Numbered from the stretch's first letter, positions 8,685 to 18,320 are shown. The stretch: DNA of 44,849 nucleotides from an uncultured Paraprevotella sp. (GCA_944321525.1 CALULQ010000031.1:1-44849); one strand, 5' to 3'. Numbers and translations: made by a program. The notes: a model not told the origin generated them from the letters alone.

Positions 8685-9479
8685 TTATTGTTGGTTCATG
8701 TTCTTGTTGATGGTCTCGATGACTCCGGGCAGCTCGGTGATGTCGTCCACCACGTAGTGCGCCCCGGCTTCCAGCATGCGGCGGCGCACATCGGCTTTGC
8801 GTGCCTCCAGTTCGCCGGCGGGCAGTGCGGCCGCCTCGTCCTGGGTGAGGGCCAGTTCGTTGCTGCCCATAATCACGCCCACGGTCCACACCTTGGCGTT
8901 CACGCCCTCGCGGATGTCGGCAATCGTGTCGCCGTATTTCACCACGCAGTCCACCGAAGGGATGGCCAGGTTGATCATGTTCTGGTAGACCATGTAAGGA
9001 CAAGGCCGCCCTGCGGGCAGATGGTCGGACGTGACGCAGCAGTCCACCTCGTAGCCGGCTTTTGCAGCCGCCGGGATGACGATGTCCATCATCGGGCCGG
9101 TGTAGCCCGTGGTGGAACCGATCTTGATGCCTTCCCGGCGCAAGGCCGCCACTGTCTCCACCACTCCGGGAACCGGCGCGGCATAGTTCTCCAACGAAGC
9201 CATCAGCACTCGCCGGAAGGCATCATAGCGCGCTTGCACGTCGGTCTCGTCATAGTCGCGCCCGAATTTCTCGCGGAAAGCCGCCTTCACGCGGGGGATA
9301 TTGAACAAGGCTCGGATTTCCTCCACTTTGGTCAGCCCCATGTAGGCCCGCGTCTCTGCCGCCGTGACCGGCACTCCCAATTCGTTGAAACTCTCGATGA
9401 AGGCCGCCACGGGAGCAAAACAACCGTAATCGACTGCCGTGCCGGCCCAATCCAAAATGACACACTCAATTTTCTTCAT
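8685..9479 (-). CDS. phnX: Phosphonoacetaldehyde hydrolase (phosphonatase)
   Basis: HAD-superfamily enzyme of 264 residues that cleaves the C-P bond of phosphonoacetaldehyde to acetaldehyde and phosphate. The nucleophile D10 is in [12 protein letters not shown]51 in [10 protein letters not shown] is the family's Schiff-base lysine in the cap domain. GSTTGYTG (121-128) is motif II and [12 protein letters not shown] carries the acidic Mg-binding motif. The start MKKIECVIL (9479) is preferred to an ATG seven codons upstream, because homologues begin two to four residues before the first strand. It lies between the transporter gene and phnW, all in one direction, so it is a complete two-enzyme phosphonate route. 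Confidence 0.93.
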   Translation of the reverse strand: MKKIECVILDWAGTAVDYGCFAPVAAFIESFNELGVPVTAAETRAYMGLTKVEEIRALFNIPRVKAAFREKFGRDYDETDVQARYDAFRRVLMASLENYAAPVPGVVETVAALRREGIKIGSTTGYTGPMMDIVIPAAAKAGYEVDCCVTSDHLPAGRPCPYMVYQNMINLAIPSVDCVVKYGDTIADIREGVNAKVWTVGVIMGSNELALTQDEAAALPAGELEARKADVRRRMLEAGAHYVVDDITELPGVIETINKNMNQQ

Positions 9480-9503
9480 ACCTATATGTTGTTTAATCAT
9501 GAA

Positions 9504-10880
9504 TCATCTGTTTTTCACCACTTCCGCCGACCACGCATAACCGCCCTCCCCACGGGGAAAAGACACCGGCAAGGCGAAGTCCCCGACCCCGGCGCCGCGG
9601 GCATGCTCCTTGCGATGGCGCCACACCAGGTAAACGGCCGAAGCGGCAAAGGCCACGGCGCACACCACGCCCACATAGCCCGACATGGCGTTGTAGAACT
9701 GCAGCCAATCGGCATCGGGACTGAAGCATTCCTTGAACACCAACACCAGCACCGTGCCCATGTAGCCCACGAAGTCCAGCGTGATGATGAAGAAGCCCAC
9801 GTTGCCCCGGATGCGGAAACAAGCAATGAAACGCTCGAAGAAAAGGGTCTGGAAGCTCAAATAGACGGTGTAAAGGCATAAGCTCTGCAGGAAAAGCCAC
9901 GCCCGGACGGGCAAGTGCCACTCGTGATAGTGGAAGGCCACGGCGCTCAACGCCAACGAACCGCACGTGACAAGGCAGAGCAGCAGGCAGAGCACCCTGA
10001 TGTTGCTCCTGACCATCGAGAGGGCAACAAACACCAGAAGGATAATCAGCGTCACCACGGCATCGATGCGCGCAAAAGTCCACGAAGACAAGCCGGAGGC
10101 TTCCACGTCGATGATCTTCACCAGAAAATCTTCCTTCAAATCCTGCAACACCGTGATGAACAGGTTGGCAAAGAAAAGCAGCAAGAGCACGGGCATGAAA
10201 CTCCTGAAGATGGCCGCTCGCCCCTTGCGGTCGAGCGCCACGCGCTCCGTGCGTTGCTCCACATCGGCCCGGGTGGGTTGCGGAAGCCGGGTCATCAGCC
10301 AGCCCAGGACCGACAAGAGGGGAAAGGCGAAGGCGCCAATGAACGCCGGCATCCAGAACTCGCTCACGTGCAGGCCGTCCATCACGAAAAGCCCCAACGA
10401 CTTGGCCGTGCCGGAACTGATGGCAATGCTCAGCCCCATCAGGGCCGCCAGCAAGTCCGTCACGCGGCGGCCTTCGAGGAAACTGAAAATCACGCCCCAC
10501 ATGCAACCCAGCGACAGCCCGTTGAAGAACAACGCAAAGACATTGAACGGGCGCGGGAGGCAACCGAACAACACCAACGACAATTCGGCCGCCGCCACGG
10601 AGAGGACGATGAACCGCAACCGGCTTTCCTTGCGCATCTCGGAAACCACCTTGATGCCAATCAGCTTGGACAAGAAGTAGCCCGCAATCTGGACAATGCT
10701 GGTGGCCGTCTTGTAGTCCATGCCGAAAAAGTCCAGCCCATCGAACGTGGCCGCCGTGAAAGGCTTCCGAAGCGCATATACCAAGGAATAGGACAGCAAG
10801 GCGGCCCCGCCCGCCCAGAGGACGAACAACACGTCGGACAGCGCCTTCTTATGTCTTACGGTGACTTCCATCATACTCAT
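9504..10880 (-). CDS. MFS-like transporter (DUF5690-like) of the phosphonate operon
   Basis: Membrane protein of about 458 residues with roughly twelve hydrophobic segments in two halves, separated by a charged loop at about residues 205-225 (RADVEQRTERVALDRKGRAA). A conserved-looking feature is SYSLVYALRKPFTAATFDGLDFFG in the first segment, resembling the start of organophosphate-type MFS carriers. It is the first gene before phnX and phnW, with about 24 bp to phnX, so uptake of 2-aminoethylphosphonate or a related compound is the natural guess. Assignment to DUF5690 is from memory of the family and operon. The start could be any of the first Met codons (MSMMEV). Confidence 0.72.
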   Translation of the reverse strand: MSMMEVTVRHKKALSDVLFVLWAGGAALLSYSLVYALRKPFTAATFDGLDFFGMDYKTATSIVQIAGYFLSKLIGIKVVSEMRKESRLRFIVLSVAAAELSLVLFGCLPRPFNVFALFFNGLSLGCMWGVIFSFLEGRRVTDLLAALMGLSIAISSGTAKSLGLFVMDGLHVSEFWMPAFIGAFAFPLLSVLGWLMTRLPQPTRADVEQRTERVALDRKGRAAIFRSFMPVLLLLFFANLFITVLQDLKEDFLVKIIDVEASGLSSWTFARIDAVVTLIILLVFVALSMVRSNIRVLCLLLCLVTCGSLALSAVAFHYHEWHLPVRAWLFLQSLCLYTVYLSFQTLFFERFIACFRIRGNVGFFIITLDFVGYMGTVLVLVFKECFSPDADWLQFYNAMSGYVGVVCAVAFAASAVYLVWRHRKEHARGAGVGDFALPVSFPRGEGGYAWSAEVVKNR

Positions 10881-10908
10881 TCCATTTCTGTTTTTTCGTT
10901 TCCGACGG

Positions 10909-10916
10909 CAAAATTA
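10909..10916 (-). promoter_or_regulatory. Bacteroidetes -7 promoter element for the phosphonate operon
   Basis: Reads TAATTTTG on the minus strand, 28 bp upstream of the transporter start. Confidence 0.6.
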
Positions 10917-10999
10917 CATGGTGCCACGCAGCGGAAAAATAAAAATCCATTATTAATAACCGCCAAGCGGAAAACCTTTCGTCATGCAATATTAATGAA

Positions 11000-11031
11000 A
11001 CATTCATGCAACGGAACTATAACATGAATGT
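11000..11031. promoter_or_regulatory. Candidate operator: perfect 9-bp inverted repeat
   Basis: ACATTCATG (11000-11008) and CATGAATGT (11023-11031) are exact reverse complements separated by 14 bp. They lie in the gap between the divergent phosphonate operon and the HTH gene, just before a TTATTTTG promoter-like element. The size suits a dimeric repressor. Which protein binds it is unknown. Confidence 0.45.
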
Positions 11032-11033
11032 AG

Positions 11034-11041
11034 TTATTTTG
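11034..11041 (+). promoter_or_regulatory. Promoter-like element for the HTH gene
   Basis: TTATTTTG matches TAnnTTTG at all but the second base and lies 25 bp before the ATG at 11067. It abuts the inverted repeat at 11000-11031. Confidence 0.4.
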
Positions 11042-11066
11042 CATCCGGTAATGCCAAAAACAGACC

Positions 11067-11954
11067 ATGCCAATGAACGAACTCATAGAAATCTACAAAC
11101 GGATTGAATACTTGAGGAACAACGGGGTGAAGATGAAAGAAATCGCCGACCACACACAAATGGCGGCCAGCGTCATCTCATCGCTCTACTCCAGCGTGCT
11201 TCCCACCTACATCGGCGAAGTGAAAAAAGGCATCGCGGAAGAAGAAGCCTTGGACTATGCCCTCTCGCAAGTGAACAACGTGTCCAAAAAGCGGTTGCTC
11301 GGCAGCCTGGAAAGCATGAAAGCCCGGCTGCTGGAACTGGAACCGCCACAAGAGGGAGAGAAACGGAAAAGCCCCTTCTGGGAAATGATGGCCAAGGAAT
11401 CGCGGGCCTCAGCACAAAAAGCCAACAACTACAGCGGCATCTACATGAGCTACAGCCTCTCCTCGGCGGCCGACGCACTGAAAGTGGAGCCTTATCTCAT
11501 CGCGGCTTCGGAAAACAACGAATACGTGAGGGTGGTGCACATGAGCGCTTACAACACCACGCATGCAGGAGTGGGACTCTTCAACAACCACACGACGTCC
11601 TACATCCTGTTCAACGAACGGGAATGTCCGGAACTCGCCCTCTTCACCATCTACCTGCAGCTCCCCATGTACGACTTCCCGCAGATGCTGAAAGGGCTCT
11701 ACCTCTGTCTGGACTACAACCGCAACCCGATTGCGCGGCGCATACTCTTCGTCAAACAATCCGACAGCACGGACATGGACGAATTCCTCACGCTGAAAGG
11801 GGAAATCATCCCGAAAGACAAAATCACCGAAGACCTGATGCCCTACTACGACTACACCTGTCGGCCGGGCGATTACATAAAGACCTGCACCGTGCCTTCC
11901 CCCTCGCTAAACACGCAGGACCTGGAACGGGAGAAAAAGATGCTGGAACTCTGA
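11067..11954 (+). CDS. Helix-turn-helix protein of unknown function
   Basis: Protein of 295 residues that I do not recognise by name. Residues 5-45 look like a helix-turn-helix (IYKRIEYLRNNGVKMKEIAD, then AASVISSLYSSVL). A helical, charged stretch runs to about 120. Residues 120-290 form a mixed alpha/beta region (NNYSGIYMSYSLSS, HAGVGLFNNHTTSYILFNE, then LCLDYNRNPIARRILFV) that could sense a ligand or mediate contacts. There is no signal peptide or membrane segment. It is divergent from the phosphonate operon, with a perfect inverted repeat between them, so it may regulate that operon or itself; that is inference from position. ATG codons at 11067 and 11073 are equally plausible starts. Confidence 0.65.
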   Translation: MPMNELIEIYKRIEYLRNNGVKMKEIADHTQMAASVISSLYSSVLPTYIGEVKKGIAEEEALDYALSQVNNVSKKRLLGSLESMKARLLELEPPQEGEKRKSPFWEMMAKESRASAQKANNYSGIYMSYSLSSAADALKVEPYLIAASENNEYVRVVHMSAYNTTHAGVGLFNNHTTSYILFNERECPELALFTIYLQLPMYDFPQMLKGLYLCLDYNRNPIARRILFVKQSDSTDMDEFLTLKGEIIPKDKITEDLMPYYDYTCRPGDYIKTCTVPSPSLNTQDLEREKKMLEL

Positions 11955-12051
11955 AAAGGGCGTTCCGCAACGGACGCCCCTTCCCGCGGGACGTCACCCA
12001 AAGACCGAAGGCGTTCCGCCAAGACTTTCACCGGAACTGCGCGGCACGGCA

Positions 12052-12123
12052 TGCGGAAAGCGAAAAAGTACTTGCCGCAAAGTACTCGAGTACTTGCCGC
12101 AGAGTACGCCGCGCTACTGCGGA
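12052..12123. repeat. Intergenic double-hairpin repeat, copy 2 (72 bp)
   Basis: Outer box TGCGGA (12052-12057), 9 bp, AGTACT at 12067, loop TGCCGCAA, AGTACT, CG, AGTACT, loop TGCCGCAG, AGTACG ending at 12108, 9 bp, outer box TGCGGA (12118-12123). Here the right outer box reads TGCGGA where the other copies read TCCGCA, CCCGCA or TCCGCC, so it is flipped. The left flank, reverse complemented, matches copy 1's right flank over GTACTTTTTCGCT. It lies between the 3' ends of the HTH gene and carB. Confidence 0.85.
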
Positions 12124-12162
12124 ACGCGATATCAAACCACACGGGAAACCGGGAAAAAGAAA

Positions 12163-12200
12163 GCGCCACGCTTCCCCCTTTCCTGCGGGAAGCGTGGCGC
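12163..12200 (-). terminator. Terminator after carB
   Basis: A 14-bp perfect stem (12163-12176 with 12187-12200; GCGCCACGCTTCCC) and a 10-nt loop. On the minus strand it is followed by TTTCTTTTT, 14 bp after the carB stop. Confidence 0.8.
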
Positions 12201-12213
12201 CCTTCAAATATGC

Positions 12214-15200
12214 TTATTTATATTCTTGCCAGCTCTTGATTTGGATTTGTTCCATGTCCATCTGGCAGAAGGCCTCGATGAAGGCCTTGGCCAGGCGGGC
12301 GTTCGTCATCAGCGGGATGTTGTGGTCGATGGCGTCGCGGCGGATGTGGTATCCGTTGGTCAGCTCGCGCTTGGTCTGGTCCTTGGGGATGTTTACAATC
12401 AAGTCGAACTTGTGCTGGGCAATCATCTTCAGCACGTTGTTCTCGGCCGACGTGTGCTCATCGGGCCAATGCACGGCAATGGCCGGCACCCCGTTGTCGT
12501 TCAGGAAGCGTGCCGTGCCCTCGGTGGCATAGATGTCATACCCCTTGGCCGCCAGCATCCGGCTGGGCTCCAGCAAATCCACCTTGGACTGCACGGGGCC
12601 AGAGGACAGCATCACGGACTTCTTCGGAACATTGTATCCCGTGGCAATCAAGGCATTCAGCAACGCTTCGTTGAAGTCGGCGCCCAAGCAGCCTACTTCG
12701 CCCGTGGAAGACATGTCGACGCCCAACACAGGGTCGGCATTCTGCAGGCGGGCAAACGAGAACTGCGACGCCTTCACGCCGATGCGGTCGATGTCGAATA
12801 CCGACTTGTCCGGACGGGTGTACGGCGCGCCCAGCATGATGCGCGTGGCCGTCTCGATGAAATTGCGCTTCAACACCTTCGACACGAACGGGAAACTGCG
12901 CGAAGCGCGGAGGTTGCACTCGATGACCTTGATTTGGTTGCCCTTGGCCAGATACTGGATGTTGAACGGGCCGGAGATGTTCAGCTCGCGGGCAATGCGG
13001 CTGCTGATTTTCTTGATGGCCCGCATGGTGGCAAAATACAAGTGCTGGGCGGGGAACACCAATGTGGCATCGCCCGAATGCACGCCGGCAAACTCGATGT
13101 GCTCCGAGATGGCGTATTCCACCACTTCTCCGTTCTGTGCCACGGCATCGAACTCTATCTCTTTTGTTTCCTGCATGAACTGCGAAACCACCACGGGGTA
13201 TTCCTTCGACACCTCGCGCGCCATCTCGAGGAAGCGCGTCAGCTGCTCCTCATTGTAGCATACGTTCATGGCCGCACCGGAAAGCACGTAGGACGGACGA
13301 ACCAGGACGGGATAGCCCACCTTGTCGATGAAGGCCTTCATGTCGTCCAGGCTCGTCAGCTCCTGCCAAGCCGGCTGGTCGATGCCCAAGCGGTCGAGCA
13401 TGGCCGAGAACTTGTTGCGGTTCTCCGCACGGTCGATAGACACGGGCGACGTGCCCAGGATGGGCACCGACTGGCGATAGAGCTTCATGGCCAGGTTGTT
13501 CGGTATCTGTCCGCCCACGGAAACGATGACGCCGCCCGGCTGCTCCAAGTCTATCACGTCGAGCACCCGCTCGAAAGACAACTCGTCGAAGTAGAGACGG
13601 TCGCACATGTCGTAGTCCGTCGACACCGTCTCGGGATTATAATTGATCATGATGGACTTGTAGCCCAACTTGCGCGCCGTCTGCACCGCGTTCACGGAAC
13701 ACCAGTCGAATTCCACCGACGAGCCGATGCGGTAGGCACCCGAACCCAATACAATGACCGACTTCTCGTTCTTATAATAGTTCACGTCGTAGCCTTCCGT
13801 GCCATACGTCATGTAGAGGTAGTTGGTGAGTTCCGGATGCTCGGACGCCACAGTGTTGATGCGCTTCACGGCCGGCAGGATACCCAGCTTCTTCCTGAAC
13901 TCGCGCACTTGCAGGTTCTCCTTCTCCATGTTCGTGCCCGTGTGCTTGAACACGAAGCGGGCAATCTGGAAGTCCGAGAAACCCAAGCGCTTGGCCTCGC
14001 GCAAGAGTTCGGGCGAGACGTCCTCCAAGGCATCATAGCCCTCCAGCGTATTCTTCATGTCGACGATGTTCTTCAACTTGCCGATGAACCACGGGTCTAT
14101 CTTGGTCAGTTCATAGATGCGCTCTATCGAGTAGCCTTCTTCCAACGCCTGTGCCATGGCGAAGATACGCAAGTCCGTGGGATTCGCCAGTTCGTCGTCC
14201 AGCTGGTCGAAATGCACGTGGTCGTTCCCCACGAAGCCGTGCATGCCCTGGCCTATCATGCGGAGGCCTTTCTGGATGATTTCCTCGAACGAACGGCCGA
14301 TGGACATGATCTCGCCCACCGACTTCATGCTCGAACCGATGTGGCGCGAAACGCCTTCGAACTTCGTCAGGTCCCAACGCGGTATCTTGCAGATGAGGTA
14401 ATCCAGCGAGGGAGCCACGTAGGCCGAGTTCGGCGTCCCCATCTCGCCTATCTGGTCGAGGGTGTAGCCCAAGGCAATCTTGGCGGCCACGAAAGCCAAC
14501 GGATAACCGGTGGCCTTGGAAGCCAAGGCCGAAGAGCGGCTCAGGCGGGCGTTCACTTCGATGACGCGGTAATCGTTCGTTTCAGCATTGAAGGCGTATT
14601 GTATGTTGCATTCGCCCACGATGCCCAAATGGCGGATGCAGGTCTTCGACAGTTCCTGCAGCATCGTCACCTGCTCGTCGGTGAGCGAACAGGTGGGTGC
14701 CACCACGATGGACTCTCCCGTGTGGATGCCCAGCGGGTCGAAGTTTTCCATGCTGGCCACCGTGAAGCAGTGGTCGTTGGCATCGCGGATAACCTCGAAC
14801 TCGATTTCCTTCCATCCCTTCAACGATTCTTCCACCAGGATTTGCGGAGCAAAGGTGAAAGCGCTGCCCGCCAGCTCGATGAAATGTTCTTCGTCCGGGC
14901 AGATGCCGCTTCCCAGTCCGCCCAAGGCGTAAGCCGAACGGATCATCACGGGATAGCCGATTTCACGTGCGGCGGCCAAGGCGTCGTCCATGTTCTCCAC
15001 GGCATGGCTCACCGGTGTCTTCATCGGGATTTCATTCAGTTTCTTCACGAAAAGGTCGCGGTCCTCGGTGTTCATGATGGCTTCCACGGACGTGCCCAGC
15101 ACTTCCACGCCATACTCCTTCAGCACTCCGTCCCTGTAGAGCGCCGTACCACAGTTCAACGCCGTCTGCCCGCCAAAGGCCAGCAAGATGCCGTCCGGAC

Positions 15201-15438
15201 GCTCCTTCTTGATGATCTCCGTCACGAAATAAGGCGTGACAGGGAGGAAATACACCTCGTCTGCAATGCCCTCGGAAGTTTGAATCGTGGCGATATTGGG
15301 GTTTACCAATACGGAACGTACGCCTTCCTCGCGCAAAGCCTTCAGCGCCTGCGAACCGGAATAGTCAAATTCGCCGGCTTGCCCGATCTTCAACGCCCCG
15401 GAGCCCAGCACCAAAACCTTTTTGAATTGTTTCTTCAT
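12214..15438 (-). CDS. carB: Carbamoyl-phosphate synthase large subunit
   Basis: Protein of 1074 residues, the normal length for CarB. It makes carbamoyl phosphate from ammonia (passed from CarA), bicarbonate and two ATP, for pyrimidines and arginine. The N-terminal half starts with KVLVLGSGALKIGQAGEFDYSG and carries the first ATP-grasp unit (NPNIATIQTSEGIADEVYFL, FGGQTALNCG). The second half repeats the pattern (IVLGSGAYRIGSSVEFDW, NYNPETVSTDYD, VSVGGQIPNNLA). The last 150 residues are the MGS-like regulatory domain (SSGPVQSKVDLLEPSRML, YATEGTARFL). The C-terminal end is intact. Unusually there is no carA next to it: the flanking genes are an HTH protein and malQ. Confidence 0.95.
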   Translation of the reverse strand: MKKQFKKVLVLGSGALKIGQAGEFDYSGSQALKALREEGVRSVLVNPNIATIQTSEGIADEVYFLPVTPYFVTEIIKKERPDGILLAFGGQTALNCGTALYRDGVLKEYGVEVLGTSVEAIMNTEDRDLFVKKLNEIPMKTPVSHAVENMDDALAAAREIGYPVMIRSAYALGGLGSGICPDEEHFIELAGSAFTFAPQILVEESLKGWKEIEFEVIRDANDHCFTVASMENFDPLGIHTGESIVVAPTCSLTDEQVTMLQELSKTCIRHLGIVGECNIQYAFNAETNDYRVIEVNARLSRSSALASKATGYPLAFVAAKIALGYTLDQIGEMGTPNSAYVAPSLDYLICKIPRWDLTKFEGVSRHIGSSMKSVGEIMSIGRSFEEIIQKGLRMIGQGMHGFVGNDHVHFDQLDDELANPTDLRIFAMAQALEEGYSIERIYELTKIDPWFIGKLKNIVDMKNTLEGYDALEDVSPELLREAKRLGFSDFQIARFVFKHTGTNMEKENLQVREFRKKLGILPAVKRINTVASEHPELTNYLYMTYGTEGYDVNYYKNEKSVIVLGSGAYRIGSSVEFDWCSVNAVQTARKLGYKSIMINYNPETVSTDYDMCDRLYFDELSFERVLDVIDLEQPGGVIVSVGGQIPNNLAMKLYRQSVPILGTSPVSIDRAENRNKFSAMLDRLGIDQPAWQELTSLDDMKAFIDKVGYPVLVRPSYVLSGAAMNVCYNEEQLTRFLEMAREVSKEYPVVVSQFMQETKEIEFDAVAQNGEVVEYAISEHIEFAGVHSGDATLVFPAQHLYFATMRAIKKISSRIARELNISGPFNIQYLAKGNQIKVIECNLRASRSFPFVSKVLKRNFIETATRIMLGAPYTRPDKSVFDIDRIGVKASQFSFARLQNADPVLGVDMSSTGEVGCLGADFNEALLNALIATGYNVPKKSVMLSSGPVQSKVDLLEPSRMLAAKGYDIYATEGTARFLNDNGVPAIAVHWPDEHTSAENNVLKMIAQHKFDLIVNIPKDQTKRELTNGYHIRRDAIDHNIPLMTNARLAKAFIEAFCQMDMEQIQIKSWQEYK

Positions 15439-15516
15439 CCTTTTATCCGATTAATAATTGTTGTACATTTACACGTCACGGCGGGAAGCGTTCTTGCCCA
15501 CCACCCGATGATGGGA

Positions 15517-15524
15517 CAAAATTA
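15517..15524 (-). promoter_or_regulatory. Bacteroidetes -7 promoter element for carB
   Basis: Reads TAATTTTG on the minus strand, 78 bp upstream of the carB ATG. The short leader shows no pyrimidine-type attenuator that I can recognise. Confidence 0.5.
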
Positions 15525-15562
15525 AGCATTCTATTTCCTTTCTCCCAGAAAAAATAAAGAAA

Positions 15563-15605
15563 ATTCAGGCCCGTGCCGAAAAAAACTACCGGCACGGGCC
15601 TGAAT
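15563..15605 (-). terminator. Terminator after malQ
   Basis: A 16-bp perfect stem (15563-15578 with 15590-15605; core GGCCCGTGCCG) with an 11-nt loop. On the minus strand it is followed by a T-rich tail. It lies 28 bp after the malQ stop. Confidence 0.8.
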
Positions 15606-15632
15606 GGCGGGACTTGAGGGCCACGGAGGACC

Positions 15633-18320
15633 TCAGTTGCGCTCACTATGCGTAATCAGCTGGCGTATCTTGTTGTTCAGCACGTCGCATTTCATCAGTT
15701 CTTCCAACGTCAGGTGCATCCGGTAACGCCAATAGTTTTTCGGGTTGGCAGGCACGTTGATGCGCTCGGCTTTCACGTCGGGATAGCGCAGACGGTCGTC
15801 GATCGACATCCAGTCCTGCCAAGAAATCAGACAGAGCATGGAAGGCGAGAAGAGATGGCGGGCCACCACTTCCTCGCAGAGCCAGCCGGGAATGACGGCC
15901 GGCGCCTTGCCGTCCTTTTGCAGGATCTCGTTGTAGTATTGCTGGCGGCAGTCGGCATCCTCTTCCCACCAGCCGCGCAGGGTTGGCATGTCGTGGGTGA
16001 AGATGGTGGCCACGCTGCGGTAGGGATTCTCCTCCAGCCGGCCGAACCTCACGCCGAACCGCTTGGGCATGGTCTGAATCTCGAGCGTCAGGATGCGCAA
16101 ATCCTCCATGGCCCAAGACACGCACGCCGGCACCATGCCCAGGTCTTCGGCACAGACCAGCATCTGCGTGGCCTCGACCAAGAGGGGCAACTTGCGCATG
16201 GCTTGCTCGTACCAGAAATCATTATGCCGATGGTAATAATATTCTTCATATAACGCATTGAAGGCGTTCTTCTCTTTGTCGCTCAACGTGTGGTAGAAAT
16301 AATCCAACTGGGCCGATATGCGCGGATGGAACTTTCCGGCCTGCTTGCGGTCGGGAATGAAGAGCACGTTGCTTATCAGAGAGTACAGTCCGTCGCGCAG
16401 GGCCGTATCCTCGTCCGATGTCCGCCCGGAAAAGGCCGCCTCCACCTTGCGCTGCGTGTCATATTCCGGCTTCATGGCATACCGTCCGCCCCTCAACTCG
16501 TCCAGATAAACGGCCTTCACCATGGCGGCACGCTCGCCGAAAAGCCGGTCCAGCAACCGGTCGGTAATCAAAGGCCGGGTGAACTCCTCCTCGCGGAACT
16601 CCAGTCCGAACCCCTCTATCTCTTCCACGCTCAAGGGCAGCGACGGGGAGAAATAGCCCAGCAAGCCATGCACGGCGTCGGACGGAATCTCCCATATCCG
16701 GAAGAAGCCCAATACGTGGTCTATGCGATAGGCATCGAAATATTCGGCCATCTTGCGGAAACGGCGCACCCACCAGCTGCACCCGTCTTTCAGCATCACG
16801 TCCCAGTTGTAGGTGGGGAAACCCCAGTTCTGCCCGTTCACGGAGAAAGCGTCGGGCGGCGCACCGGCCTGCCCGTCCAGATTGAAGTAGTAGGGTTCCA
16901 CCCAGGCTTCCACGCTGTCCCGGCTGATGCCGATGGGAATGTCTCCCTTCAACACCACCCTGTGGGCACGGGCATACGACGAAGCGGCCGACAACTGCTC
17001 GTGGAGGCAGAACTGCACATAATAATAATAGGTGATGTCCCCGTATGCAGAACCCGACGGGCGGCAGAAGCTCCGGATTTCCTCGGCCCGGTATTCCGCA
17101 TATTCAGGCCACCGGCGGAAATCGGCCGTCCCGAAGCGGTCGCGCAACACGCAGAACGCCGCGTAGGGCACCAGCCAGTCTTCGTTGTCCCTGAAGAAAG
17201 CGGCAAAGCGCGCCGAGGCGAGCACCTCCGCGCCGACTTGCCGGAACACCTCGTGCAAGTATTCCTGCTTCAAGGCATATACCCCCTCATAGTCCACCTG
17301 CGGCAGGGCGTTCAGGGCCGCGCGGCGCTCCTCGTAGTCCGCCATCCGTGTTTCGTCGGCCAGCCTTGGCAGTTGCCGCAAATCCATGTACTGAGGATTG
17401 AGCGCATAGATGGAGATGCTGTTGTAGGGATATGAGTCCAACCAGTTTTTGTGAATCGTAGTATCGTAAATCGGCAATAGCTGTACGACGTGCATTCCCG
17501 TGCACACGGCCCAGTCCACCATGGCCTTCAGGTCGCCGAAGTCTCCCACTCCGGCACTCCCCTCGCTGCGCAGCGAGAAGACGGGAATCACCACTCCGGC
17601 CGCCTTCCAATGCGGGCCCCGGAGCCGCAAGAGGCTGTCCGAGACGACCACCACCTGGTCCTTGGCCACGCCGTCCACGGGCAGCACGCGGTTGTCGCCG
17701 CCTTCCCATGCCAGGAAAGCGCCCGTCTTGGCATCGACCACCACATATTTATATTCCATGGGGAAGGTGAGGCCGGTAGAACTCAGCGTGAGGCTCCATT
17801 CATACAACCCCGTCTCTTTCATGCGGAACGCGAAATCGGGGTTCCACTCTCCCAGTGCCGGCTGGTTGCCCAACAAGGCCAAGGCCTGCCCTTCCTCAAG
17901 CTGCGGGGCGCTCACCCGCAACATCAGCGTGCCGCTGAAGTAAGGAAGCCCCTCGACACGGGGCGCACGGGGACGCACACACTGCGTGAAGGCCGAAGTG
18001 TAGAGATGCGAAAACTCCGGCATGTCCCTCCATGCGTCCAGGAAGCGGTACGCCTTCGTGGGGTCGGCCTCGAAGCGCCGCGGCACGAGGCGCCATTCCG
18101 TACGCACGACGCAGTCGTCTTTGTAAATGCAATAATGGTAATAAAAAGTCCTGATGTTCCCTTCGGTCACCAGCACTTCGCCCGCCCAGGAACGACCGTC
18201 GCGCGTGTCCAGGGGATGGACTTGTGTCTGCTTCCGCCCCTTGGCGTTGACCAGCGTCAGGACGACGCGCACGCTTTCGCCCCAGTGCGTCAAATAGTCT
18301 ATAGAGAAATACAGTTTCAT
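15633..18320 (-). CDS. malQ: 4-alpha-glucanotransferase (GH77) with two starch-binding domains
   Basis: Protein of 895 residues that moves alpha-1,4-glucan chains between acceptors, used in glycogen and maltodextrin turnover. Two CBM20-like domains come first (about 1-110 and 125-240; LALLGNQPALGEWNP in the second). The GH77 barrel follows from about 245. Catalytic signatures are present: D534 as nucleophile in YRIDHVLGFFRIWEIP, E725 as acid/base in CAEDLGMVP, and D777 in FTHDMPTLRGWW as stabiliser. The start at 18320 (MKLYFSIDYL) is chosen over an ATG 38 codons upstream because that extension overlaps the promoter and is basic and non-conserved in look. There is no signal peptide, so it is cytoplasmic. 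The glycogen operon lies 10 kb away in the same direction. Confidence 0.93.
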   Translation of the reverse strand: MKLYFSIDYLTHWGESVRVVLTLVNAKGRKQTQVHPLDTRDGRSWAGEVLVTEGNIRTFYYHYCIYKDDCVVRTEWRLVPRRFEADPTKAYRFLDAWRDMPEFSHLYTSAFTQCVRPRAPRVEGLPYFSGTLMLRVSAPQLEEGQALALLGNQPALGEWNPDFAFRMKETGLYEWSLTLSSTGLTFPMEYKYVVVDAKTGAFLAWEGGDNRVLPVDGVAKDQVVVVSDSLLRLRGPHWKAAGVVIPVFSLRSEGSAGVGDFGDLKAMVDWAVCTGMHVVQLLPIYDTTIHKNWLDSYPYNSISIYALNPQYMDLRQLPRLADETRMADYEERRAALNALPQVDYEGVYALKQEYLHEVFRQVGAEVLASARFAAFFRDNEDWLVPYAAFCVLRDRFGTADFRRWPEYAEYRAEEIRSFCRPSGSAYGDITYYYYVQFCLHEQLSAASSYARAHRVVLKGDIPIGISRDSVEAWVEPYYFNLDGQAGAPPDAFSVNGQNWGFPTYNWDVMLKDGCSWWVRRFRKMAEYFDAYRIDHVLGFFRIWEIPSDAVHGLLGYFSPSLPLSVEEIEGFGLEFREEEFTRPLITDRLLDRLFGERAAMVKAVYLDELRGGRYAMKPEYDTQRKVEAAFSGRTSDEDTALRDGLYSLISNVLFIPDRKQAGKFHPRISAQLDYFYHTLSDKEKNAFNALYEEYYYHRHNDFWYEQAMRKLPLLVEATQMLVCAEDLGMVPACVSWAMEDLRILTLEIQTMPKRFGVRFGRLEENPYRSVATIFTHDMPTLRGWWEEDADCRQQYYNEILQKDGKAPAVIPGWLCEEVVARHLFSPSMLCLISWQDWMSIDDRLRYPDVKAERINVPANPKNYWRYRMHLTLEELMKCDVLNNKIRQLITHSERN

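Noticed and set aside
12094..15525. Very long open frame antisense to carB
   Set aside because: It lies exactly opposite carB, has a His/Arg/Val-rich composition and no promoter. High GC at third positions leaves the opposite strand open.
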